Assembly (NCBI GenBank): GCA_017938055.1 | Contig: JAGBCG010000015.1 | Location: 1-20,642 of the forward strand | Origin: Clostridia bacterium | GTDB lineage: Bacteria > Bacillota > Clostridia > Oscillospirales > CAG-382 | Reading direction: 5' to 3' | DNA: 20,642 nt | In this document: positions 14,768 to 20,642 of the stretch, piece by piece | Layout: every line of letters begins with the position of its first letter | Numbering within the stretch: position 1 is the first letter of the stretch | Program-made: the position numbers and the translations under genes | Notes under the pieces: generated by a model | The model's database searches: none | Told to the model about the DNA's origin: nothing | Seen by the model: the letters and a program-made list of their open reading frames with translations, nothing else

Positions 14768-16393
14768 ATGGGGATGCATTATCAAAAAAGAGCGTGCGTT
14801 TTATACAGTGCCGTATTGTTGTGTCTGTTGGCTCTGTGCGTAAAGCTGTACTTTCTTTCTTGCGTTGACAACAGAGCAATGACTGTGCTTGATGGTCAGT
14901 ATTCGGGAAAGCTAAACATATGCCAGAGAAGCGGATTTATTTATGACAGATATTTTTGTCTTCTCTCGCACGATAAGTGTACAGATATACTCGTTGTAAA
15001 TCCCTCAGAATGTAATAACATATACGAAATAAGCCAGGAAGCGGCAAAAATCACCTCCGTTATGCGTCAGTCGGAAATACTTGAAAAAATACACGAGGGT
15101 GTTCCGTTTACCCTGTCAGTAAGAAACGATGAACAGGCACAAAAGCTATGCGAATCATATGACGGACTGTACTATTGCAACAGCTACGAAGAAAACACCC
15201 GCACCGCACAGCATCTTTTAGGTTACAGCCGTGACAACGAGGGGATAACAGGAATTCGTGCAAGCTTTAATGAGCTTTTGTATCACACCCTCTATGCCAT
15301 AAACTATGCCACTTTTACTGACAACGCCGCAAATCAAAGCATGTCACCTCTCACAATTCATTCTGAAGCATATGACAGCCGTGATGGAATTGTAACCACC
15401 ATTGACAAAGAGCTTCAACAATTCTGTGACAGGCTTGAGGGCAAGGTTAAAAGCGGCTGCATCATTGTTGCCGACAGTACCAGCGGTGAAATTCTTGCCC
15501 TGTCCTCATTTCCGTCCTACAGCATCGCAAAACTGCCGGAATATCTCAGCTCTGACAAGGGCGAACTGTTAAACAGGACGGTTTATTCATATACACCCGG
15601 TTCTGTATTTAAAATAATTGTTTCCGCCGCCGCACTTGAAAGCAGTGCCGATTACTACAGCTTTACTCACAACTGCACAGGAAGTATACAGGTAGACAAT
15701 TATACCTTTAATTGCCACAAGCAATCTGGACACGGAGAAATTTCCATGGAGCAGGCCTTTGCTCAGTCCTGCAACTGCTATTATGTAGCTCTTGCCAGGG
15801 ATATAGGAATAGAGGAAATAATAAGCACCGCAAAAAAACTGGAGCTTGATATGCCAATAAAAGCAGATTTTCTTGCAGAAACAGAGCACCGGTTTATTGA
15901 CGAAGGAAACGACAGCGAGGGTTATCTTGCAAATATAGCCATAGGTCAGGGAGATTTGTGTCTGTCGCCTCTTGATATGATAAACGTAATGATGTGTGCT
16001 ACAACAGGAAAAACACAAAAATTGAGTGTAGTACTTGGAGAGGTTCAAAACGGAGAGATTATATATAAGAATGAAAACACGGAAAAATCCGTTTTTTCCG
16101 AGGAAACCGTCTGTTTGCTGTGCAAAATGATGGAGGAATGTGTAAATACAGGCACAGGACGTGCTGCAAAAATCGAAGATGTTCGAATGGGAGGAAAAAC
16201 AGCAACGGCACAGACAGGACGATATTACGGGAAGGGTGTCGAATATGTGCACAAATGGTTTTGCGGATTTTATGAAGGAATTGAAAAAAGATATATTTTC
16301 GCTGTTTTGTGCGATAATACGCCTGAAAATTTTTTATCACCTGCTGACGTTTCGGGAGATTTATGCCGTTTTTTTAAGGAAAACATGTACTGA
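14768..16393 (+). CDS. Class B penicillin-binding protein (peptidoglycan transpeptidase)
   Basis: A monofunctional transpeptidase, about 541 residues, anchored by one N-terminal membrane segment (CVLYSAVLLCLLALCVKLYFL, about residues 10-30). A reduced dimerisation/pedestal region follows (RSGFIYDRYFCLL; LLGYSRDNEGITGI). The transpeptidase domain has the active-site Ser in TPGSVFK (about 279-282), the SxN motif SCN (about 334-336), and GGKTATAQTG at about 475-484, where KTG is replaced by KTA. Class B PBPs cross-link peptidoglycan in division, elongation or spore formation; the short pedestal and lack of PASTA domains argue against a typical SpoVD or divisome enzyme. The position just upstream of spo0A hints at a sporulation or growth role, but that is inference. 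Unusually Cys-rich. The GGAG site at 14760 could serve ATG 14768 or 14774; a GTG at 14765 is too close. Confidence 0.88.
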   Translation: MGMHYQKRACVLYSAVLLCLLALCVKLYFLSCVDNRAMTVLDGQYSGKLNICQRSGFIYDRYFCLLSHDKCTDILVVNPSECNNIYEISQEAAKITSVMRQSEILEKIHEGVPFTLSVRNDEQAQKLCESYDGLYYCNSYEENTRTAQHLLGYSRDNEGITGIRASFNELLYHTLYAINYATFTDNAANQSMSPLTIHSEAYDSRDGIVTTIDKELQQFCDRLEGKVKSGCIIVADSTSGEILALSSFPSYSIAKLPEYLSSDKGELLNRTVYSYTPGSVFKIIVSAAALESSADYYSFTHNCTGSIQVDNYTFNCHKQSGHGEISMEQAFAQSCNCYYVALARDIGIEEIISTAKKLELDMPIKADFLAETEHRFIDEGNDSEGYLANIAIGQGDLCLSPLDMINVMMCATTGKTQKLSVVLGEVQNGEIIYKNENTEKSVFSEETVCLLCKMMEECVNTGTGRAAKIEDVRMGGKTATAQTGRYYGKGVEYVHKWFCGFYEGIEKRYIFAVLCDNTPENFLSPADVSGDLCRFFKENMY

Positions 16394-16416
16394 TTTTTCC
16401 GTTTGAACCCACCGTT

Positions 16417-16423
16417 TTCGACA
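16417..16423 (-). promoter_or_regulatory. Perfect 0A box (Spo0A binding site) upstream of spo0A
   Basis: TTCGACA on the plus strand is TGTCGAA on the minus strand, the core of the 0A box bound by phosphorylated Spo0A. It lies 24 bases after the PBP stop and 189 bases upstream of the spo0A ATG, where autoregulation would be expected. A 7-bp match can occur by chance. Confidence 0.45.
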
Positions 16424-16475
16424 CAAAAGTGTGCTTTTTCACCTCTATTTGACGGCTTTCTGTTAGGTGTTATTC

Positions 16476-16494
16476 ACAAAATCATATATTTTGT
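16476..16494. promoter_or_regulatory. Operator-like palindrome upstream of spo0A
   Basis: ACAAAAT (16476-16482) and ATTTTGT (16488-16494) flank CATAT in the 218-base leader between the PBP gene and spo0A. It is a perfect 7-bp inverted repeat on one face of the helix, without a T tract, so it looks more like a protein-binding site than a terminator. Confidence 0.35.
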
Positions 16495-16534
16495 TAATCA
16501 TTTTTGACCTACCTTTATCTCAAAAAACTATGGG

Positions 16535-16543
16535 TGCTACAAT
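16535..16543 (+). promoter_or_regulatory. Candidate extended -10 promoter for spo0A
   Basis: TGCTACAAT has the TGn extension followed by TACAAT (16538-16543), about 69 bases before the spo0A ATG. No good -35 hexamer is present at 17 bases (TTATCT), as is usual for extended -10 promoters. I could not find a convincing sigma-H promoter, which drives spo0A in Bacillus. Confidence 0.3.
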
Positions 16544-16611
16544 GTCCACACCAAAACCGCATAATAACAACAAAAAAACAAGAAAACGACACCGTAGAAA
16601 GGCGGACAACA

Positions 16612-17424
16612 ATGGAAAACAACAAAACTATCGTAATTGCGGACCCATCAGCCGAATTCAGAATAGGGCTGAAAAGCTTTTTGTCAAAGAAAGGCTATCA
16701 CATTGTGGGAGACTGTCAGGACGGTTATGAGGCAGTAAGAATTATTGAAGAAACAAAGCCTGATGCTGTAATACTTGACATACTTCTTCCAAGACTTGAC
16801 GGAATCGAGGTTATGAATGAAACAAAATCACGTATTCCCGGCTATTCTCCCGTTTTTATTGTAGTAACAGGCATAGGAAACAACAAAATGCTCACAGAAG
16901 CAACACAAGCAGGTGCAGGATACTGCATCATAAAGCCCTGCGAATATTCCGCACTGTCAAACCGTCTTGAAAGTGCCCTCAAGGACAGTCCAAAGCCTCT
17001 GGGTTCTCAGGAGGATTCTTCAGCACGCTCAGCAAATGCTGAAATCGAGCTTGAAACACTTGTCACCAAAATCATACACCAGATAGGCGTTCCCGCACAT
17101 ATCAAGGGATATCAGTATTTACGTACTGCCATTATTATGACCATGCACAACACCGAGCTTGTCAACTCCATAACAAAACAGCTCTATCCCGGTGTTGCCA
17201 AAAAATACGGCACTACCTCCTCAAGAGTTGAAAGAGCCATTCGTCACGCCATTGAGGTAGCCTGGGACAGAGGAGATGTTGATGTTATAAATTCATATTT
17301 CGGCTACACCGTTCAAAGCACCCGAGGCAAGCCAACAAACTCTGAGTTTATTGCTCTTATTTCCGATAATCTCCGACTTCGCTTTGCCGACGGCAGTCAA
17401 AACAAGGCTTTATCTTATTCATAA
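16612..17424 (+). CDS. spo0A: Spo0A, master regulator of sporulation
   Basis: A 270-residue response regulator that, when phosphorylated, commits the cell to sporulation and represses or activates genes at 0A boxes. The receiver domain (about 5-125) has the phospho-acceptor Asp56 in AVILDILLPRLDG, Thr in FIVVTG and Lys in CIIKPCE. A polar linker (~126-150) leads to the Spo0A C-terminal domain with the recognition-helix segment SSRVERAIRHAIEVAWDRGD and the near-invariant FGYTV...RGKPTNSEFIALISDNLRL. The acidic pocket, usually ADDN, reads ADPS, so one Asp is missing. The start ATG 16612 (MENNKTIVIADPS) has AAAGGCGG about eight bases upstream; an upstream extension is not conserved. Downstream is the thrS leader. 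Confidence 0.97.
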   Translation: MENNKTIVIADPSAEFRIGLKSFLSKKGYHIVGDCQDGYEAVRIIEETKPDAVILDILLPRLDGIEVMNETKSRIPGYSPVFIVVTGIGNNKMLTEATQAGAGYCIIKPCEYSALSNRLESALKDSPKPLGSQEDSSARSANAEIELETLVTKIIHQIGVPAHIKGYQYLRTAIIMTMHNTELVNSITKQLYPGVAKKYGTTSSRVERAIRHAIEVAWDRGDVDVINSYFGYTVQSTRGKPTNSEFIALISDNLRLRFADGSQNKALSYS

Positions 17425-17454
17425 TCCGCTCTTGCCTTATGAAAAAATATCCTC

Positions 17455-17483
17455 TTGACAAATCAGGCTTCAAGGTGTATAAT
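17455..17483 (+). promoter_or_regulatory. Sigma-A promoter of the thrS T-box transcript
   Basis: A perfect TTGACA (17455-17460), 17-base spacer and perfect TATAAT (17478-17483), expected to start transcription near 17490. This strong promoter suits a gene controlled by leader termination rather than by initiation. Confidence 0.93.
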
Positions 17484-17489
17484 AGCTGC

Positions 17490-17748
17490 ATAAATCAAAG
17501 ACTTTGATAAGGAACACGGTCAGAGCACACCCCCTAAAGAGAGCCACACAATCGGTGAAAGTGCGGCAAAAAACTGACCTCACCACCCTTTAGTCCCTTT
17601 GAGGTAACAATCAAAGGCGGTCAGGCACCGTTACAGGCTTTTAGAGATGCATCCTGTTTTTATTTGGGTGTAATCATGGGTGGAACCGTGATAGACGTAT
17701 GTTTATTGCCCCGTGCTGATGTAAAAGTCAGTACGGGATTTTTTATTT
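17490..17748 (+). promoter_or_regulatory. T-box riboswitch (threonine) controlling thrS
   Basis: This fills the 363-base gap between spo0A and thrS. A basal stem is visible (CTTTGAT 17502-17508 with ATCAAAG 17610-17616), followed by the GATAAGGAAC segment typical of the stem I base and a GGTCAG/CTGACC pair (17518-17523 with 17574-17579). The T-box sequence ATGGGTGGAACCGTG is at 17676-17690; its TGGAACC pairs with the uncharged tRNA acceptor end. The probable specifier is a threonine codon ACC at 17582-17584 or 17585-17587. When tRNA-Thr is uncharged it stabilises the antiterminator and thrS is transcribed; charged tRNA leaves the terminator to form. Identity is clear from the T-box motif plus the thrS context; the exact specifier is inferred. 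Confidence 0.93.
17710..17748 (+). terminator. Regulated terminator of the thrS T-box
   Basis: CCCGTGCTGA (17710-17719) pairs with TCAGTACGGG (17728-17737) through 10 positions including one G-U, with an 8-base loop, then ATTTTTTATTT. It overlaps the region that would be drawn into the antiterminator with the T-box sequence. Confidence 0.9.
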
Positions 17749-17787
17749 GATTTTTAAAATTTATTATACATTTTGGAGGAATTTATA

Positions 17788-19725
17788 ATGTTGAAAATGA
17801 CTCTTCCCGACGGAAACATTCTGGAAGTTGAAAGCGGCATTAAAGGATATGAAGCAGCCGCAAAAATAAGCGAGGGACTCTCTCGTGCCGCACTTGCAAT
17901 GAAGCTTGACGGCGTGCTTTGCGAAATCAATACCCCTATAGAAAAGGATTCAAAGCTTGAATTTGTAACCTTTAACGACGATGATGGCAAAAAAGTTTAC
18001 CGCCACACCGCAGCCCACGTTCTTGCACAGGCTGTAAAGCGTCTTTATCCTAACGCTGCTCTTGCTTTTGGTCCAGCAACTGACGAAGGATTTTTCTACG
18101 ACGTTGACGTGAGCGTTTCCATAACGCCGGAAGTGCTTGAAAAGCTCGAAGCGGAAATGAAGAAAATTATAAAGGAAAACATTCCTGTTGTAAGAAGCGT
18201 TGTTTCCAAAGAGGAAGCAAAGAAGATTATGACAGACAGAAAAGAAATATACAAGGTTGAGCATATTGACGAACTGCAAGAAGGTGCAACCATCACTCTT
18301 TACACACAGGGTGAATTTGTTGACCTGTGTGCAGGTCCACATCTCACAAGCACAGGCAAACTTAAGGCTGTAAAGCTTACACAGTGCACAGGTGCATACC
18401 TGCACGGCGATTCAAAGAACAAGATGCTTCAGAGAATTTACGGCACTGCATTCCCCAAGAATTCCGACCTTGAAGAATATCTTGTCATGAAAGAAGAAGC
18501 TAAAAAGCGTGACCACAACAAGCTTGGTCGTGAGCTTGAAATCTTCACAACCGTTGACACCATCGGTCAGGGACTTCCCGTTATGCTCCCTAAGGGAACA
18601 AAGATTATCCAGACACTTCAAAGATGGGTTGAAGATACAGAAGAAGAACTCGGCTGGGTTAGAACAAAGACTCCTCTCATGGCAAAGAGTGACCTGTATA
18701 AAATATCGGGACATTGGGATCATTACAAGGAAGGCATGTTCGTTCTCGGACAGGAAGAGGACGGCAAGGAATGTTTTGCACTTCGTCCCATGACCTGTCC
18801 TTTCCAGTATCAAGCATATCTTAACAGAGCACGTTCCTACAGAGATTTGCCGATGCGTCTTGCTGAAACAAGTACGCTTTTCAGAAATGAAGACAGCGGC
18901 GAAATGCACGGTCTTATAAGGGTAAGACAGTTTACTATTTCCGAAGGCCACCTCATGTGTACTCCCGAACAGCTTGAAGACGAATTCAGAGGTTGTCTTG
19001 AAGTTGCAATCATGATGCTCAAAACACTCGGTCTTTATGAGGATGTTTCCTACAGATTCTCTCAGTGGGATCCCGAAAACAAGGAAAAGTATATCGGTAC
19101 GGAAGCAGACTGGGATGAAGCTCAGGGCATGATGAAGAAGATTCTCGACAATATCGGTCTTGATTACAAAATCGGTATCGGCGAGGCGGCATTCTACGGT
19201 CCAAAGCTTGACATTCAGATTAAGAACGTACACGGCAAGGAGGACACTCTCATCACAATCCAGATTGACCAGTTCAACGCTGAAAAGTTTGGTATGGAAT
19301 ACGTTGACAAGGACGGCACAAAGAAGCGTCCCTATATCATACACAGAACAAGCATTGGATGCTATGAAAGAACTCTTGCCCTGCTCATTGAAAAGTACGC
19401 AGGTGCTTTCCCCACATGGCTGGCACCTACACAGGTTAAGATTCTTCCCATTAGCGACAATCAGCTTGACTACGCTAAGAGCGTTATGGCAAAGCTCAAG
19501 GCATACGGCATAAGATGCGAGCTTGATGACAGAAATGAAAAAATCGGATATAAAATCCGTGAAGCTCAGCTGGATAAAACTCCTTATATGCTGGTTATCG
19601 GTGATAAGGAAATGGAAGCAGGTGCTGTTGCCGTTCGTTCCAGAAAAAACGGCGATATGGGTGCTGTCGCTCTTGATAAGTTCATTGCAGACATTAACGA
19701 AGAAATAGCAACAAAGGCACTGTAA
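17788..19725 (+). CDS. thrS: Threonyl-tRNA synthetase
   Basis: A 645-residue class II synthetase that charges tRNA-Thr. Domains in order: TGS (1-62), the N2 editing domain with HTAAH (73-77) and CAGPH (181-185), the catalytic core, and an anticodon-binding domain from about 545 (APTQVKILPISDNQLDYA to ...GDMGAVALDKF). The core zinc ligands are Cys337 (RPMTCPFQ), His388 (EGHLM) and His519 (IIHRTSIGCYER); motif 2 is FRNEDSGEMHGLIRVRQF. Several motifs deviate from the E. coli type (MTCPFQ instead of MNCPGH, HRTSIGCYER instead of HRA..GS.ER), a pattern I associate with a Clostridia-type ThrS. ATG 17788 has GGAGGA seven bases upstream; an in-frame TTG at 17773 overlaps that site. Controlled by the T-box and terminated by its own hairpin. 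Confidence 0.97.
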   Translation: MLKMTLPDGNILEVESGIKGYEAAAKISEGLSRAALAMKLDGVLCEINTPIEKDSKLEFVTFNDDDGKKVYRHTAAHVLAQAVKRLYPNAALAFGPATDEGFFYDVDVSVSITPEVLEKLEAEMKKIIKENIPVVRSVVSKEEAKKIMTDRKEIYKVEHIDELQEGATITLYTQGEFVDLCAGPHLTSTGKLKAVKLTQCTGAYLHGDSKNKMLQRIYGTAFPKNSDLEEYLVMKEEAKKRDHNKLGRELEIFTTVDTIGQGLPVMLPKGTKIIQTLQRWVEDTEEELGWVRTKTPLMAKSDLYKISGHWDHYKEGMFVLGQEEDGKECFALRPMTCPFQYQAYLNRARSYRDLPMRLAETSTLFRNEDSGEMHGLIRVRQFTISEGHLMCTPEQLEDEFRGCLEVAIMMLKTLGLYEDVSYRFSQWDPENKEKYIGTEADWDEAQGMMKKILDNIGLDYKIGIGEAAFYGPKLDIQIKNVHGKEDTLITIQIDQFNAEKFGMEYVDKDGTKKRPYIIHRTSIGCYERTLALLIEKYAGAFPTWLAPTQVKILPISDNQLDYAKSVMAKLKAYGIRCELDDRNEKIGYKIREAQLDKTPYMLVIGDKEMEAGAVAVRSRKNGDMGAVALDKFIADINEEIATKAL

Positions 19726-19737
19726 AGTTAGTTTGTG

Positions 19738-19779
19738 TTTGGTTTTTGTCACTTTTCTTGAAAGAAAAAGTAACCAAAA
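19738..19779. repeat. Imperfect hairpin just after thrS
   Basis: TTTGGTTTTTGTCACTTTTC and AAGAAAAAGTAACCAAAA form an imperfect inverted repeat (ACTTTTCTT at 19751-19759 against AAGAAAAAGT at 19762-19771, plus outer TTTGGTT/AACCAAA). It is AT-rich with no T tract on the plus strand. The wording (AAAGTAACCAAAAGAA) resembles hairpin repeats found in many intergenic regions, and the element at 20577-20606 is similar in style. Confidence 0.5.
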
Positions 19780-19862
19780 GAACTTTATTTTGGCTGTCGC
19801 CATTGTTGAATGAAATTTATAATTAAATTTAAAAATTTCTGCTTTCAACTAATAAAAACAAT

Positions 19863-19897
19863 AGTCCTTGCACTGTAATTAGTGCGGGGACTTTTTG
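19863..19897 (+). terminator. Rho-independent terminator of thrS
   Basis: AGTCCTTGCACT (19863-19874) pairs with AGTGCGGGGACT (19881-19892) over 12 positions, two of them G-U, with a 6-base loop and then TTTTG. It is 138 bases past the thrS stop. Confidence 0.88.
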
Positions 19898-19920
19898 TGT
19901 TCTAAGCACAAAGAAAAAAT

Positions 19921-19951
19921 CAACGCACTTACCAATCCTCGCTCTGCAGCC
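19921..19951 (+). repeat. Direct repeat, copy 1 of 2
   Basis: Begins CAACGCACTTACCAAT and matches the copy at 20403-20433 at 28 of 31 positions; the first 16 bases are identical. The starts of the copies are 482 bases apart. Confidence 0.85.
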
Positions 19952-20031
19952 AAATGAGAGTGGAAGGCACCCCGCCGAGGAGGGAAATCAGCGGAGTGTC
20001 GTGGGTGACGGACTTGTAGTTTTATGTGTAC

Positions 20032-20089
20032 CTTTTCACGTCTAGATACAGTGACTTTTGGTAGTGAGAAAAATAGCCGACGTGAAAAG
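20032..20089. repeat. Inverted repeat with 11-bp perfect arms
   Basis: CTTTTCACGTC (20032-20042) and GACGTGAAAAG (20079-20089) are perfect complements separated by 36 bases. The arms contain a parS-like half (TTTCACG) but not a whole site. Confidence 0.75.
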
Positions 20090-20139
20090 CCAATTTGCCC
20101 AAAACACCTTCACGACCGAGCCATCCCTCCGTTGAGGGG

Positions 20140-20220
20140 AGATTTTTTGGTACTTTTGCATCGGGGCAAAAGTACGGCTCGCCGTCCGCAGACGGCACGT
20201 CCATAGTACATAAAAAATCT
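20140..20220. repeat. Possible three-way-junction element
   Basis: AGATTTTTT (20140-20148) and AAAAAATCT (20212-20220) form a 9-bp closing stem. Inside it sit two perfect hairpins: GTACTTTTGC/GCAAAAGTAC (20150-20159 and 20166-20175, 6-base loop) and GCCGTC/GACGGC (20181-20186 and 20191-20196, CGCA loop). The arms are all seen directly; that they form together in RNA or DNA is inferred. Confidence 0.65.
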
Positions 20221-20402
20221 GCAAAGCAAAGGTTTGACATGCGGCGTGTTTGTCAGCAAAAGACGTACTTTAAGCACCCCCAACGTATCAGATCCTTCGA
20301 CTCCGTTGCTCTCCGCTCAGGATGACAAACTGAGAATAAGTGATAAACGAATTAAATACAGAACACTCCAACACCATTTCTATCCTTAGCAGAGAGTAAT
20401 TG

Positions 20403-20433
20403 CAACGCACTTACCAATTCTCGCACTGCAACC
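20403..20433 (+). repeat. Direct repeat, copy 2 of 2
   Basis: The second copy of the unit at 19921-19951 with three substitutions. It is followed by GCGTAAGCGAGCGAG, a short GAGCG-rich segment not present after copy 1. Confidence 0.85.
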
Positions 20434-20532
20434 CATCGAGCGTAAGCGAGCGAGTCGGGAACGCCCGACAGCGAAAAAAAGCACACGGGCGGCATCCTCA
20501 GCTTCCTACTGTCAGAGAGCCGCCACGACGTA

Positions 20533-20556
20533 GCCTCGACCTCAAAAAGTCGAGGC
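20533..20556. repeat. GC-rich hairpin
   Basis: GCCTCGAC (20533-20540) and GTCGAGGC (20549-20556) form a perfect 8-bp stem around CTCAAAAA. There is no T tract after it on either strand, so it is not a standard terminator. Confidence 0.65.
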
Positions 20557-20576
20557 GGTGAGTGGAAGCATTTTTG

Positions 20577-20606
20577 CCTTCTTTTGATGCTTTGGTCAAA
20601 AGAAGG
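20577..20606. repeat. Perfect 11-bp hairpin repeat
   Basis: CCTTCTTTTGA (20577-20587) and TCAAAAGAAGG (20596-20606) are perfect complements with an 8-base loop (TGCTTTGG). It lies 21 bases after the GC-rich hairpin and resembles the hairpin behind thrS. Confidence 0.75.
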
Positions 20607-20642
20607 TCGGCACCGCAGAGTCGAAACCTCCTGCTATACATA

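Larger units (their letters stand above)
19898..20642. other. Gene-free, repeat-rich stretch at the right end
   Basis: No open frame here has a credible start, ribosome-binding site or recognisable protein. The short frames encode Ser/Arg/Gly-rich peptides typical of repeated DNA. The stretch holds a 31-base direct repeat, several perfect inverted repeats and a CCTTCGACTCCGTTGCTC-type segment (about 20296-20327) of a kind often scattered between genes. Base composition is more GC-rich than the gaps elsewhere in the window. I see no transposase or integrase remnant. Confidence 0.7.

Noticed and set aside
15587..16252. A 221-codon minus-strand frame opposite the PBP gene
   Set aside because: Complementary to the transpeptidase domain; composition and lack of a start signal mark it as a shadow.
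16421..16438. ACACAAAAGTGT followed by TTTTT as a PBP terminator
   Set aside because: The stem is only 4 bp, too weak for a terminator; no better one was seen, so read-through into spo0A is possible.
18412..19848. A 478-codon open frame on the minus strand opposite thrS
   Set aside because: It is antisense to a fully conserved synthetase, is Cys/Phe/Leu-rich with no recognisable domain, and has no ribosome-binding site; it is a codon-bias shadow.
20032..20089. TTTTCACGTC and GACGTGAAAA as a third parS site
   Set aside because: Each arm carries only a half-site with a mismatch, and the arms are 36 bases apart; ParB needs the contiguous 16-bp palindrome.
20024..20325. Short frames on both strands in the repeat region
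   Set aside because: They run through hairpins and repeats, encode low-complexity Arg/Ser/Gly peptides, and have no ribosome-binding site.
1..20642. CRISPR array, tRNA/rRNA genes, transposase or phage genes
   Set aside because: No regularly spaced repeats, no cloverleaf with a CCA-type end, and no recognisable mobile-element protein were found on either strand.

Overview
The window looks like a chromosomal segment of an anaerobic, spore-forming member of the Clostridia, most likely a Ruminococcaceae/Oscillospiraceae-type gut Firmicute. The evidence is a Spo0A homologue, a SpoIIQ-like peptidase, a T-box leader on thrS, purine-rich Shine-Dalgarno sequences, AT-rich promoters and two perfect Firmicute-type parS sites. 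It is mostly a housekeeping region and I see no phage, IS element, CRISPR array or defence system.

Bases 1-11737 are one continuous minus-strand block. In transcription order it holds a membrane-anchored G5/M23 peptidase, a DUF3298-type lipoprotein, ruvA, ruvB, rbgA (ylqF), rnhB, yraN, an M19 dipeptidase, thrC, recD2 and the start of a HAD-IIA phosphatase that runs off the left edge. Spacing from ruvA to recD2 is tight, with a 1-base overlap (lipoprotein/ruvA) and a 29-base overlap (rnhB/yraN), so much of it is probably co-transcribed. It mixes recombination and repair (RuvAB, RecD2), RNA/DNA maintenance (RNase HII, YraN), ribosome assembly (RbgA) and threonine synthesis. A minus-strand WYL regulator (12006-12997) lies upstream, separated by a hairpin terminator.

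Bases 13087-17424 carry the sporulation and cell-wall part: spoIIQ-like (+), mnmM/ytqB (-), a class B penicillin-binding protein (+) and spo0A (+). Then come a sigma-A promoter, a threonine T-box leader with its terminator, thrS and a thrS terminator. The last ~740 bases hold no credible gene but are full of inverted and direct repeats, including a possible three-way-junction element.

Points most worth a second look: (i) two perfect 16-bp parS sites inside ruvA and the M23 gene, which suggest an origin-proximal chromosome-segregation domain; (ii) thrC and the WYL regulator are each broken by a single-base frameshift, either real decay or consensus error; (iii) a near-identical near-palindrome core, TATACCTGTATACT, occurs three times; (iv) key-motif variants in RbgA (NKxD to NKCS), the PBP (KTG to KTA) and Spo0A (one acidic-pocket Asp replaced by Pro); (v) the repeat-dense right end. 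I do not find a clear new multi-gene system; the repeat region and the TATAC motif are the best candidates for undescribed function.
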